A DNA stretch of 60,000 nucleotides from Gnetum montanum (lineage: Eukaryota; Streptophyta; Gnetopsida; Gnetales; Gnetaceae), in the NCBI GenBank assembly GCA_015680685.1, contig MNCI01038012.1:188001-248000 (forward strand). Direction: 5' to 3'. Below the pieces are notes generated by a model, which made no database searches, had not been told where the DNA came from, and worked only from the letters and a program-made list of their open reading frames with translations. A program made the translations under genes and the position numbers. The stretch's first letter is position 1, and each line of letters begins with the position of its first letter. This document shows positions 44,280 to 57,610 of the stretch, in pieces.

Positions 44280-46165
44280 GATTCTCAATGAAAGACCAGT
44301 AACAAGTGATGAGGTGAAGATCTCTCACAAGTACTACCACTTTCTTGTTGTAATACAACTAGCTTAGTTATATATATTTATAATATATATCTATAAATTG
44401 GCTGATAGAATCTTATAAGATTACAAGTAAAAAGTTCTTTGGGTAAAAAATTTCATGACTTCTGGACGAAGAACAAGATTTAAAATCCCAAATTTTCATG
44501 CCTTCTGGACAAAAATCAAGAGTTCTGTACCTTATTTTTCCTAAGGATGGGTTTTCTGCAAAAAAAAATTCCATGAATTAGTGTATGCTCTCACCCTCGG
44601 CTGAATTTGTTGATGTGGGAGAAGGATGTAGTTTTGCTTAGGACTATATATGGACTTGTTGACTTCTTCTTTTGCAGTGTATTTGATGATTTATCTAATG
44701 GGCTCTTAGTTCTAATAATCTCCCTTGGGCATATACCCAAATAGTTCTCCTCATTTCTAATTGGAGCCCATCTATGATATGGTGAAGCTACTCCTAATGA
44801 GAATAACCATGGCTAAGAAATTTGTGCAAAAGAGAATAATACTGACCCATGGCTACATCTAAAGGTTTATGTATTCCTTATATCTAGCCTTGGATTTGCT
44901 TCCTCAAGTTGAACACTCTCAATTATGTTTGATATTTATCATTGAATAGCTCAAGCACTGTACTCTATCTACAAATTGATTCTAGCTCCAAAGAGCAGTA
45001 CTAACTTTCTACTTCTTTATGATTTTCCTAGGAAATAGCTTAAGTTTATGCCAATCATTTTCAATGTTCAACAAGGAATAGGCATTGTGAAAGGCTTGAA
45101 GATGGCTCTAGGTATTTGAGTTATATCCCCCTCAAAACTAGGGATATTGTTCATATTTAACCTCTTGATTCTATTATCTTTCACATGCCTAGTTGGAATT
45201 TTCATGTCCTCTACATTGTTTATCATACATTGAATTCCAAGAAAAGGTTCATCATCATCATGATTATGATGACATTTATGATGTCCTCTGCTACCCCATC
45301 ATTCATGGAAAGGCCTACAATCATTGTTGTTCCATCATTCACCTCCATCATGGTTTCATCCTCTATGGTTTTAGTTAGATTTAGAAGAGGAAGAAGAAGA
45401 TGTAGATGAAGAGGATGAAGAGGGAGGAGAACTTCCATCATCATGATGTCTCCCACCTTCTCTCTACTTGTCACAATCACAATCATTAGATATATCATCA
45501 TCATGATGCTTACCTAAGCTCCTAACTTAAATCTCACTTTTTCCTAAACCAGGATTGTTAATAGTAAACTATAAGTTTGGATTCAAGCCCCCTTCACTGA
45601 AGTTAAAGTGTGGAGAATCTTTATGTTGAGAGTCCCCATAGGGAGGATCCTCATTGTCTGTTTGGTTTAGTAGGAACAAGGGGTTATTGAATTATTTCCC
45701 ATTCATACCTTCATGATGCTTCTCCTAGTGCCAATCTCTTTTGTATTCTGTTTTAGTGTGATGGTAGTCCAAATAGTCATGATCATACATAATGTATTCC
45801 TCATGAAGATCCTAGATGTTGAACCTCTTTGGAGTTTGGAGTAGCATCCCAAGAACAAATTAGTTGGATGAAAACACAATGTTGCCCTCCATGTCTCTCC
45901 ATGATAGCTATTCAGCCTAGCGTAGGATGAAGGTGAAATTAGGTACAAAATCATTTGGATGAGTATACACCACTTTGAATTCTTGGGCCACTAGTGATTC
46001 AATTCATGATGCCTATCAAAAGAAGAAATTTTCACTTAGAAGAAAAATAAAAATGTGCTTTAATTATAATAATAATTATTATTTGAATGATTCTAACTTT
46101 AGGGTTCATTCCAATGATCTTAAATAATTTTTACCAAGTCCTAGATAGTGCACGTCACTAACTAA
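44280..46165 (-). pseudogene. Athila-like gag (Ath-3), decayed
   Basis: Follows the LTR at 46188 in the element's sense. Readable pieces match the gag at 58.7-60 kb: RDMEGNIVF (58.85 kb: HDMEGNIIL), NNPLFLLNQTDNEDPPYG (there: TNPLFLLNQDGNENLAYK), a Ser-rich block with SSSSSSTSSSSSSKSN, and HNHDDDEPFLG (there: DDEPLLA; Ath-2: DDDESLLA). The capsid region lies lower, around 44.7-45.15 kb. Codon repeats make simple ATG/CAT-rich tracts at 45.2-45.5 kb. Heavily interrupted. Confidence 0.7.
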
Positions 46166-46187
46166 AAATCCTTGGCGATGATGTCAA

Positions 46188-46967
46188 TGATGAGTAGTAG
46201 GTACCCCTACGCCCAACCATATGAATCACAAGCATTGATATAAAATTCGATTGAATTCCAATGAATTATAGGTTTCTACATACACTAGTCTAGGAGGTGA
46301 ATCAGTTGTTGCAATCGTTGTCTTCCCAGTTACACTTATGAGTACAAGGGTATGGTTAAGTGTAACTAAGGCATATGATTTTTATTTTTATTTTATATTT
46401 TCAAATTCTAAGTTGCCTAAGAATAAGGTAACTAATTAGAAAATTAATTGAACTAGCTAACACATAATTAACTCTAACATAAGCATCCATTCCTACTTGT
46501 TGTACACATTTTAAACATGTATAATGCTACTAGGATACCAAATGTTACGAATTACACATATGCTTGAAGTGGTCATACTTATGTTTACTATTTAATTTAT
46601 CTTAATTAATTACTTAAAACATAAAATAAAATTTATTAAAATGTTAAATACTTAAAGAAATAATTAATCTAATCCAAGTGTTGCAAGGTTTAATTAGAAA
46701 GATAATCTTTGTTGTTGCACACATTGAACTGCTTAGGTATAATAGTGCTCAAATAAAGATCCATACAGTCTTTGACTCCTAGTGTAGGAACCTAGAAAAT
46801 ATTCTAGCTTTCAAGTGGAAATACTTCTAGATCTTTGCTAAAACTATGAAATCTAATGCCATAAATGCAATAGAAGACACACAGTTATAGGAAAAACATG
46901 TTTCCTTGTCGATGGGTACACATTGATGGGATCATGTTAATGAGATACCATTGATGGTGTTACATCA
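46188..46967 (-). repeat. Athila-like LTR (Ath-3)
   Basis: TGATGAGTAGTAGGTACCCC start, with the CGCCCAACCATATGAATC block shared with the other LTRs; about 780 bp to GTTACATCA. In place of GATATC palindromes its outer end has CATTGATGG/ATCAATG-type inverted repeats. It acts as the 5' LTR for the gag at 44.3-46.2 kb, and may also be the 3' LTR of the pol fossil at 47-49.3 kb. Confidence 0.75.
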
Positions 46968-47099
46968 ATAACATCTTCTTAACATGGCCAAACCATGAGG
47001 CTTCAACAATTTCATAGGAAAAGAAAAAGTAAAAAAAATGTGCTAGAAAATAAAAAACATAAAATAATTCATTGGTGTATTAAATCAAATAGGTATCTC

Positions 47100-49300
47100 C
47101 CATATCACTAGGTTTAAAGACAAAGATATAGAAAATGGAAGAAGCTTAAGCATTAGTAAATATATTAATTAAGGCTATGACTGCTTGGGAATTCTTGAAT
47201 GGGTTTACTTTTTTAGCATTGACTAGTATTACATGTTGTGAGCACTTACAATTATGTATTTGCATGATGCCTAATTGAAAAGTAAAGTGTCTAATGTAGG
47301 GTCCTTCTCCTAATGTTTGAAAATTTTGTCCATTAAGATACACATATGATGTTCTAATAAAAAATCTTGTCTCCTAGTTATAACATTACTTGTCAGATGT
47401 TAGCGTCATGTTAGTATTGGCTATATGCCTTATGAACTTCATTCATTATGATGACTACTCTTCTATTTTCATCTAACACATTGAGATTCATGAGTTATTC
47501 TTTTTATATTAGACTAAAATTAAGGTCACGTTCACATGCCATGTTGGATGTACACAACTCTATTTGGATCAGAAGTTTTCATAGATTAATGTACACTAAC
47601 TTATAAGGAGAGTAGGCTATAGAGAATTTCTAAGTGGAGTTATAAACATTACTAAATTTTATGCTCTAGTATCTCCTATTTCTATTAATGATCCTAGTAA
47701 GGATCTACCTAATTTTCATATTTTTTACCTTAGTTTGACCACTAACTTAAGGGTAATAGGATGTTATTAATTTATGTTCTATGCCCAAGTGTCTCATCAA
47801 CTTCTTAAACTTAGCACATGTAAAATGAGTTCTATTATCAAAAATAAGATTTTAAGGTAAACTAAAATTATTTATCATCTTTGGTTCAAAAACCATATTA
47901 CTATTATTATTTTATAGTATGTTATGGCTATAGCCTTCATTCATTTTGTAAAATAGCCTATTGAAATGAGAATGTAGGATTTTTCATTAGACATGCATGT
48001 GATGGGATCCATGAAATCAATTTATCATAGATTAAAGGATTCCAAAGGTTAGATTTTATTATTGTGAACCCTCTAGCCTAGTAGTTATTCCATAATCTCA
48101 TTGACATTGTTCATAAGAGTTGGAAAAGTCATGTGCATGCCTAAAGATCATTGGCTAAATATATCTTCCCATGAGGAATTTGATGACTATTCTCCTTCCT
48201 ACATATTGGCCTCCATAAGGTTCTTCATAAGTGTCCTAGAGAATCTTGGGTTGATTATCATCAAGTACATACGATTGCACTAAAATTTATGGATCAATTT
48301 TATAGATCTTACCCTCTATCTCTAAGTGGTACTTTACTTTGTAGAGAAAGTGTTATTTTTCCTCATGTTTCATTTAGTAAGAACCTCTTGTGTAACGAGA
48401 TATGAGAAAAAGTTTGCATACCATGATTTGGCTACATTAGTTATTGCCATTGTTACCTTTGCAAAGAGTAATTTATTAGGAAAGTGATCAAAGAGTGTCT
48501 CTTTATTAGCCTTATTGTCCCATCATAACTAAGATAGATGATTAGCTATAAGATTCATGGTTTCCTTCCTATATATCATTGTAATATCAAACTCTTATAA
48601 ATCACTAGCCATCATTTGATACAAGGACTAATCACCAACTTGTTCATGAGGAGACAAAGATTAAGTATCCAAGCACGTAGTGCCTAAATTCCTCTAAGGT
48701 ATACATCGTAGACATCAACTATACATATGTAATAGTCTTTCTTTTGCAATGGATATAGTATAGACATTTGTTATCATCTAATTGCATAAGCAGTACTCAT
48801 AAAGTAAAATTGAATGCATTCATCATGATGTAAATAGTATAGACTAGTCAAGTGCTTATATAATTGGAGTTTTAAAAATTTTATACTTTAGAAATTTGAA
48901 TGAATAATTGCATTTCTTGATCTAGTTGAATGATGCATCCTTTTTTATCAAATCTACCAATGGTTTTGCAATTTCTAAGAAAGGAATGAGACGATATCTT
49001 TAACAGTTTGTAGCCTTTGAGAAATTCCTTAAATTACTTTGATTTTCTTAGGATCCACCTCTATCCATTTTTTTCATGCTAGCATGGAGTTACAAAGTTA
49101 GTAATGAAAACTAATAAGTACTTACATAAAGTGGGACAAGAATAAACTTAGCTATTATTTAAGCTTGAGACTTGGCCTAATTAATGTTGTAATGTCAAAT
49201 TATATCTAATGCTTAGATATCAAAGGAAAAAATGTAAAAATCCTAGGATCAATATTTTAAAACACAAATTCACCATCAATTTTTCATTTTGAAAGTTATT
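47100..49300 (-). pseudogene. Athila-like pol fossil: RT end, RNase H, integrase
   Basis: The minus strand read downward gives RT/RNase H remnants near 49.0-48.5 kb. These include ISRWILRKSKFKEF-like text, LEEFRHYVLGYL (RNase H) and ETMNLIANHLS, the end of a VADHLSRL-type block. Integrase follows: PLESFNL-IDFMDPITCMSN and SYILISIGYFTK (near 47.95-48.0 kb), then FKKLMRHLGIEHKLITSYYP, VSGQTKVKNMKIR and a late VLDENRRVVIMNEVHKAYS block. This is Athila-type, unlike the Tat integrase at 36 kb. Many stops and frameshifts. The region reaches the LTR at 46967 after a noncoding tail. Confidence 0.7.
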
Positions 49301-50890
49301 TTTTCTTTATCTCCTTTATTTTCCTTATGTTATTTATGAATTCATAATATTTAAACTAGTGTACATTTAACATTTTATGTGACATTTGGAAATAATATAT
49401 TACAAGTTTTATTTAAGTAAATTATAGTCCTATGTAATCATAAAAGGAAAGTTTATTTATAGTCAGGATGAAATGAGATTATTCAATAATAATTTTGTAA
49501 TGATGGAGTAATTTATTTATATGTTGGACTTGGATACTATGTTCTTTCTAAGAGATGAAACTTTGTTTTAGCATTTACAAAGATAAAACCAAAGCTTGGT
49601 TGTTTTAATATGAAGTTCAAAAATTTTATTTATTATTTTCTCAATTCAAGCTCCTAATATCTTGATTTTAACTTTTTAGTAAAAATGAAAAATTAAAAAA
49701 TATGAGATAAATTAAGAAAGAATAAGAATATGATTATACCTTAAGCTTTCTTTCCTCCATCTAAAGATGTTGAGAATTTTTACCAAAATATTATTCATAG
49801 AAAGTGTTATTAAAGCCAATTTCTAGGAATAACTAATTTTAGTTTCTACTAAATTTAACTCAAGTTTTTGAATTTGAAATTGATGTTAACATGTAGGGCA
49901 TAAAAAATGAATTCATAAGTTATGTTTTTTAAAATTCTTTAACAAACTTTACATACTTAACTTTAAAAAGCAAGCTACATTTCTCTTAGATATAATAAAA
50001 ATAAAATGCATGAGTTTTAGGATGTAAACCCCAAAACTTAGCTTCCTTTAGATAATTTTTAAAAACCTTTATTAATAATCAAAAAATATATGTTGAAAGA
50101 AACTCTAATACATGTGCCAACCACATGACCAATGCCAACGATATCATGAACAAAATGGACAAGCTCAAAATCACTCTTGTTATACAAGTAGGTATTAACA
50201 TTTGCCTTAATCTCTAGTATATTGATACAACCATGAGCATTATCTTGTGCCCTTGGAATATTAACATAGTTGAAAGCATTAGCATATGCTTCTAGCCCTA
50301 GTGTAGTGGCACTAAGTTTCAAACTTACATATGTGTCCTTGATGTGTCAAATACTTGAGTTGATGTTAATCTTTAACTTCAAATTTAAAATAATGAATTA
50401 ACTATATTATCCATTTGAAAAACTAAATAAGATAGCTTTGAGAGTGGTTTTGAGTTTTATTTATAACAATATTATCATGTCCCCATTCTTGAATAGTGTT
50501 TTTGTATAATATATATGCTATCCCTTCATAACAAATTGTGTCATTATTATATTAAGACCTAAAAGGGTAAGTTGTAATTAAGATCCAAAATGATACATTA
50601 TAGTAATTGACATCTCTCTCGAGGTGACCTTTGATGGTTTGACCTAAGCTATTTATACCTAGGCATTAGAGGCTATATTATCATGGAGTTATAGAGTTAG
50701 TAAAGGCGAGCAATAAGTTTGAGGTAAAGTAGGATAGGAAGGTGACTAGCCATCCATGCTAGCTAGTGATAGGACTAATCATGGTGGTAATACTAGATTG
50801 TCTTTATAGGATAGATGCCAAAGATAAATAATCCTAAGAAATCCTTAGAACATGACCCATATACATTATTCCATATCAATAAAGCATTCT
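49300..50890 (-). pseudogene. Remnant between pol fossil and LTR; partial gag tail
   Basis: AT-rich and mostly unreadable. A minus-frame piece at 50322-50059 has INILEIKANVNTYL, which parallels SLDEIKANINKIL in the Ath-2 gag, so a gag tail is likely. I could not find the capsid part between 50.35 and 50.89 kb; it may be deleted. Protease was not found. Confidence 0.4.
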
Positions 50891-50893
50891 TTT

Positions 50894-51780
50894 TTATGAG
50901 TGGTGGAGTAATGCAACACCCAACCATACAAGATACGATTGTTCATGCATAGCCTGATTGTAATTGGTGGATAAGGTAATGTGATTATGTGAGTAATTGG
51001 TTAAAGTTTGGGATCATTGTCTTCCCGCATGAAGCTAGTATAATCTATGTGTATTGTTTAGCTCTTAGTGAGATATATGATATATTGATGTTGGTAGGCC
51101 ATAACTCCTAGCTATGATGGTAAAGTGTGAAAATGATTCTATGTCTAAGGGAAATGATAAAACTTTCTACTTTAGCCTAGAGTAATGAGCATCCATTCCT
51201 GGCTTGTTGTACATGTCTTAGACTCATGTAACCATTACTAGAACTACCAAGTGAGTTCACTACTAAGTAAATCAAGTGAAACCACTATTTCGTTATCAAA
51301 TGATTATACTTAATGCTCAGAACTAGTTGTACTCACTTTGCTTTACTATGAATAATGCAAGTAAAGTAGTTAGAAATGTAACTACTGAAACTAGAAAAAA
51401 ATAGTAAGAATTATGCTAAGTAAAATAATAAAGCTAAGTAAATGCTCCAATGATGGAAAGAAGCCTTGATATTTATTTCCACCATGAACTATGCCCAAGT
51501 ACACTTCACTCAAATAAAGACTTAAAAAAACTACTCAACATCATACTCTAGGCATTCACTCTCTATTGCTAAAGCTACAAAAAAAAACTACAAGAGTATA
51601 CCTAAGGATAGAATGAAAGTTGTTCCACTGTGTGCCTAAGTGTCTTCGTTATAGGCAAGCACATGTCGAGTGATATCAAATATCTAACATCAAATCTTGT
51701 GCCCTGATATCAGGGATCTAATATCGCAACTTTGATATCAAATGCTCAATATTGTAGCCAATGAAAACCATGATTTATCA
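50894..51780 (-). repeat. Athila-like LTR (Ath-4), decayed
   Basis: TTATGAGTGGTGGAG start in place of TGATGAG, CAACACCCAACCATAC block, GATTTATCA end; 887 bp. It keeps several GATATC sites near its outer end (51.67-51.75 kb: GTGATATCAAATATC, CTGATATCAGGG). No target duplication or primer site is clear, so I cannot tell whether it is the 5' LTR of the remnant to its left or the 3' LTR of the unit to its right. Confidence 0.7.
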
Positions 51781-51949
51781 TACTGATCAATGAAAACCAA
51801 AACTGATTAAAAACTCATCCTCGAGTTAAAACAAAATGAGAATAGAGTTCCTTACAAAATTAGGAGGTAGATTTACATGACACTGACTACTATATACATG
51901 ACTCTCTAAATTCCATAGTGGTATTTTTAAAAAACTTTACATAGGACAT

Positions 51950-54750
51950 GACATGAAAATTTTAAGAAAATAAAATAAAATTTGTTGAAGCTTGATGTAG
52001 TCTAGGTAGTCCCTAGTGGTGATGGATCTTCCATTGTTTGCTTCCCCTTGTCACCAAGCTTCTAGAACTTATATCAATTCAAAAGCACCTAAATATTTTC
52101 CTCCTTCATTCTTATGTCATGTATAATCCATGCTTATTTTGAAATGTGTGATGGAGTAGGTACATCCCATGGGCATGGTAGCTATGGAAACATCTTATCA
52201 GTCTTAACATACTAGGCTAAAAACTACCTTCTCTCCTTTTTAAAATGATTTTTCCTTCTTATATAATTCATGATGATCAAATAACCTTTTGGATAGGTTT
52301 GCTATGATGTCCTTTTATCCTTTTTAGCTCATCTTGACTACTTCAAATTCAAAGTTTGCCACTTGTAGTTTTTGTAAAGAATCTTTACAATCTACAAACA
52401 ATTTCTCATACAAGGCATATGTGGCTACTAATTACTATTCTAGCTCATTTCTAGGCCTACCTACTATTAACATGGCCAATTTAGTGTAACAAAGGTTAGC
52501 TAATGCCATCGACTCTTTCAGGTCCTCAATCTACAGGTCTTTGTTCATCACTTCGGCTTGGTGAACATGGGCATAGCTATCTAGGATGGGTTGCTAGTTA
52601 GGATTTTGCATTGATATGGAGTTTATTCTTTCTTTGGTCATCTAGATCTCTTTCTTATTGATCTATTTGTACATTCCCACCTAATCATAGAAGTGCTCAT
52701 TAAGCCTTTCATGTTTCTTTACATTGTTCTACCACATGTTGATTTTAATGACTAGTTTTTTATGGATGGTGCATAACTCCTCCATTAAGAGGGTTCTATT
52801 TTCTCTTGCGAGGTAGCTCATGTCTTGGTTAACCCTCACTAGTTATTCTCTTAACTATTAGATACTTTCTTCTAGAATTTTTTTCTATTCTTCTATAGTG
52901 GTCAACCTCATATTGTTAGTATAAGTTGTATGTTTTCTTCTTAGACTATCATGAGTGCCCTAGCATGTGCATACATTTGTGCTTCTTATATAGAGAAATT
53001 TCACATTGATTTATCCTTCTCCATTGTCATTTGTTTATCCTACTCAATCATCTTGTTTATTTGATTTATTTTGAATTATTCTGGTCAAGTAAAAAAAACT
53101 GTATGGGATCTCTATGTCCAACTCTCAAGGCTATGAGCTCTTCTTACAGTCCATGGATTTCTACTTTTGCATGCTCTACCCTAGTTTTGACCATGAAAAG
53201 TTTTCCTTTAGTAGTGACTAACTTCAACTATACTATAGTGACATCACTTAGAATGTTGAAAAGTGTTATCATTACATTCCCAATCCACAGTAGTTGATCA
53301 AGAACATCTTCATGGTCAATAGGAGTCATTGAGGTTCTAGCTAACATTTGAGCATCCTTAGTTCTAATTAGATCTACCAATGGCACAACAAGGATATTGA
53401 AAGATTATTTAATATGATCAGTGATCACCTCTTCTATTCCTACTGCATCTTGCTACTACATTACCATAATTGTGGCTTCTTCTTGAGTCTCTAGCACCAC
53501 TTGGAACAATGCAACATTCACATAGAGCTATTGTGACCATTGGTCCCCTCCTCTTGACTCTAGTGAAATTTGTCCATTTCTAGGATTAGCTAAAACTATG
53601 GGCTATATTGCATTTTCAATAACATTATAAAGGTTGGCCTCTTCCCTTCTTTTCCAACTAATGGTTGCTACAATCTATTGTAGATGACTCATAGATGGTC
53701 TATATTCCTATGTTGGTGGTGATGTGATTTGCTATTACTACTATTGTTGTTGCTCCTATTCTTCTTACTATTGTTGTTACTGTTGTTGCTCTTGCTCTTG
53801 TTTCTCTTCATCCTGCTCCTTCCTAAGTGGTGTTGTTTTGAGCAATTCAACATATGAAGCATTCTAGGCTCTCCTGGGAATGCCATTAGTGTATCCCATG
53901 ATTCCAACTCACTTGCACAACTTCCTGATAAGGAAGGAGACTGAAAGCATTCACTTCCCTACCTTTCTTTCTTCAAGATACCTCTAAATTTCCATGAAGT
54001 AGAGTTGTGTGATATTAGTATTTTATTTTCCCATTAGGATTGCACTTCCATTAACTACATAGGTGGACAACCTATTCAATCCTTTGGTCAAGAATAAGTG
54101 ATAGGTGCAAATTTTAAAATAGATTTGCTCCTCCAAAGTTAGCTCACCATATCCCTTATCTTCCTTGTCATATGTCCATTTTAGCCACAATTTCCTAGTT
54201 TCAACATATGATCTTGTGCACAAATGTGCTATTTTCATCCCTTCATTTGGTATGTCTACAAATTCTGCTATTACCTTGACTAAGTATGAGACAAAGATTC
54301 CTCTAATGTTGACTATGGTGCCCTTTTTCTTATTATTCTAAAACTGATAGGTTTCTCTAAGATACCAATCACCACTATCAAATAGGATAGGCCAAAGTAG
54401 TGATGCCTTAGGTTGTGTCTTTACTACTTTTGGAGTAAATTCCATGAATGGGCCAAAGTTCATCTACACAATTATGGTGGTCTAAATTAACCTTCCTTGA
54501 ATAGCTTGGAGGTAGTCTTATGATAACATGAGGTATTGTCCTTGCACTTGTATTTCTTCTACCTCTTCTTGGACCAGTTGTCCCATAGCAAAAGTTTCTT
54601 AATGGATACTAAATGATTGAAATACCTGTTCCTTGTGTTCTAGGTCATATCCTCTAGCTTGGCCTCTACCTTGGCATCTTGGTCATTTGTTTACATCTTG
54701 TGAGGGTCCTCCTTATGCTTATTTCTTTGGGGCCATTTGTAATGAATCAA
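51950..54750 (-). pseudogene. Unidentified coiled-coil gene fossil
   Basis: Starts near 54740 with MAPKK. A well-kept central frame (54238-54023) has KIAHLCTRSYVETRKLWLKW and GELTLEEQIYFKICTYHLFL. Before it, YLRETYQF and GTIVNIRGIFVSYLVKVIAE can be read. After it comes an Asn/Ser/Lys/His-rich low-complexity block (53907-53689), and then a long charged helical part (52.9-52.3 kb) with NKDL-IEDLKESMALANL and LFVDCKDSLQKLQVANFEFE. Orientation is the same as the neighbouring LTR. It could be the extra ORF between integrase and 3' LTR seen in some Athila elements, or another captured gene. I do not recognise the family. Confidence 0.45.
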
Positions 54751-54759
54751 GGATCTAGA

Positions 54760-57250
54760 ATTACTAAGGTATTCTCATATATTCTTAACAAGTCTATACC
54801 TTACTCATACCATTACTTACATTTAGTTCTTAGTTTATTATGATTGTAGAGTTAGAAAATTTTCAAAAAGTTATCCCATAGGTGTTGATTTTCATGTAAC
54901 CCTTCACAATTATCTATTTTATTCACATTCATGACTTATGATAATGGTTATGATTCCCTATGAGCATTATTTAAGTGTTCTAGCATTAATATGATTGATT
55001 TTTTCATTAAAAATTTTAAGTTTCCTTTCATCCTTACACTTAAAATGCCTTCTAGGTGTTAGCAATTTTGCAAAAAAATGGCTCAAACTTTCCTCATTAG
55101 CACCCCCATGACTAAGTTAAGTACTCCAAGATCAAATAGATTTTAAAATCATAGAAATTAGAGTGATAACATGTAAGATATGGATTGGGGAAGCTATGAG
55201 GTCAAAGCTCCTTGATTAGGAATAAAAATTATAAAAACTCTCATGGCTACTCAAATGAAAAATGAAAAAATTCGATTAAGTCCCCACAGTATATATAGTT
55301 TTTAAGGACTCAATATCGAAGATCTAATATAGGGGCCCAAATATTTTTAGTTTTCATGAAAGTTTGTGGATAAATGAAAATTCTTTGTGGATGTGAGGAA
55401 GGTTTAAAGTAGAATCAAAGGGTCTTGGATCAGAGATTATGCATGTTTCATCGAAACTTTGGCACATATAGGGTGTAAAGAAGGAATCTTAGGCTATGAA
55501 AGTTCATAAGATGGATAAAAAGGGTAATTAATCCAAGTTGTTAGAATGTATAATATAAATGATATGGAAAGTTTTACTAATGTTTTTTTATGCTAGAAAG
55601 TTCGATGATCTGGAATCACTTAGTAGTTATAAGACACAATAATTATACAAGTGGATCCTCCCCAAAGCACATTCTAGCCCTTAATGCTCTTGTATAAATA
55701 TGCTTTAAAGTGTCCTTAGGCACTTATAAGTAGTTAAATGTAGCACATACCTATTTAACAAAACACACATGTTAAGAAAATAACTCTATGTTACACAAAA
55801 CCACAAGTTATGATTATTCTTACAGTGGGATGAGATGGATTGAGAAGGGATCACAGAAATTAGGACATTAGGTATCTTACCATAGGCATAATAAATTATT
55901 GTGTTTTATTAAAAGTTAAAGTAATCACTAGCCTTTTTGTCCAAGATTCAAACCAAGTCTAGACCACATTCCAGTGACATCACATTGTTTCTTCTTTGGA
56001 GTCACAACTTTAAGATTACCTTTCTTGCAAGGAGTAGCATCACTTGGCATATTGTCCAAGGGAGGAGTTTATTCATGATACTTTTTGATTATTTTTTTAT
56101 ATTTCTAAGAATTTTCCTACCTTCAAGCATGGGAGACATGTATTTCTAATGGGACTTCCAGAAATTTATTCTATGCTCATTTTATTTTTTTCTATGTCAA
56201 CCTTTCAAGGTAGCACTTATTTTGCTCTTACTCCTATTTTTGTTAGATCTACAAGGATATAATACAACCTTATCAACATGATATAACTCACAATTGTAAT
56301 CCAAAAGAATCCATAAATCCCATTGATGTCATACCCTTTACATTTCTAACTGGTTCTTCACTTTTCAATCTAGGCATAATGATAATAGGTTTATTCTTAG
56401 TTTTCTGATGGAAAAGAACATCATTATGGCCATGGTAATAACCTCTTATTAATGGAATGTATGTTATGGGCTCACTATTTGAATAATTAGTCCCTTATGA
56501 CTTCATAAAATGGAGAAATCCTCACCTTATTGGACTACATCTTGTCTTTATTCCTAATGTGCCTTATTAACAATAAAAAATTATGTACAAAGGAAATAAA
56601 AAAAAGTAAGAAAAATATAGTATGAAAAATATGTAAAGAACAAAAAATATCAAAGAATGAAAAATGTTAAAAAAAATTGAACAATGTTAAAAAATGTCAA
56701 ATATTTAAGAAATGAAAAATATGAAAGAATAAGATGTCAAAGAATGTGAAAGATATAAATCAATAGGAAAATTTGTATCAAGAAATATAAAAATTAAAAA
56801 TAGTTGTAAAACAAAAAATGGAAAAGCATTTATTAATTTTAGAAACCAGACAAAGTGTCTCCCGCATGACTAAACTCATGGGTGAGTGTTCAAAAAATGC
56901 TCTCTAGGTCTTCGAAATCTTACACTTTAGGTGATTCACTTACCATCTTTGTTAATTTAACTTTTCTATTATTATAACATGTGATCTTAATGGTATTTGA
57001 ATTCTGGTCATCTAAGTAATTAGTTTCTTTTCCTATTGGTGTATCATTATGATTTATTAATTTGGTTTCTAGGTCCTTAGTTGAAGTCATTTTCTTAGAA
57101 TGGGAATTAATAAATGAGTCAAACTATTGCATGCATATTTTGGATAGTTGAAGATTCTCAATTATTCACCATAGGGTATCTTTTGATTTGGTGGTCCCTA
57201 CTCATTCTTTTACATACACTTGTTTTTCATTATTGTTATGGACTAGTATG
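54760..57250. other. AT-rich stretch with no secure gene
   Basis: Between the coiled-coil fossil and the protease fossil, the RT region of the same old element would be expected on the minus strand, but I could not read it. The interval 56580-56830 is a simple A-rich tract with many AAAAATG-type repeats. Confidence 0.4.
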
Positions 57251-57289
57251 GTAATTTTGTTGATGTTCTAAATTATTGGTCCACAACAT

Positions 57290-57610
57290 CACCCTTTTCT
57301 TCCAGTAGTAATGCATGGGATTCACTGCATGTGTATGGTTTCATGCTTATTGTCCTTAAAGATCTCCATAGATAAATATCTTATACTTATCTTCTCATCA
57401 ATTGTTCTAAGCCATGCTCTCCCCATGATAGGTGGAAATTCCTTGATAGCTTCCTTTACAGATGATAGTGATCATCACATCCTCAATTTATTCCAAGGGA
57501 ATGGTAATAGATTGATCCACAAGCTCCAACCTGATGTTGCACTTCTTCAAGGATGCTTAGTTCCATGATTTATATGTTTCGTTAAAGATCAAATTCATCC
57601 TAGAATCAAG
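57290..57610 (-). pseudogene. Gypsy aspartic protease fossil
   Basis: Minus-strand frames read CNIRLELVDQSITIPLE, IEDVMITI, then in another frame EFPPIMGRAWLRTIDEKISI. This is the C-terminal half of a Ty3/gypsy protease (a L-x-L-ADxS-x-x-P-x-G / EDV-x-V / PLILGRPWL pattern), with frameshifts. It is cut at 57610 by the LTR of Ath-5, so the active-site half is not next to it. Lineage is uncertain; Athila-like is likeliest. Confidence 0.5.

Noticed and set aside
45223-45504. Met/Ile-rich or His/Asp-rich frames near 45.2-45.5 kb as separate genes
   Set aside because: They are alternative frames of the decayed Ath-3 gag, whose His/Asp-rich part makes ATG/CAT-rich DNA.
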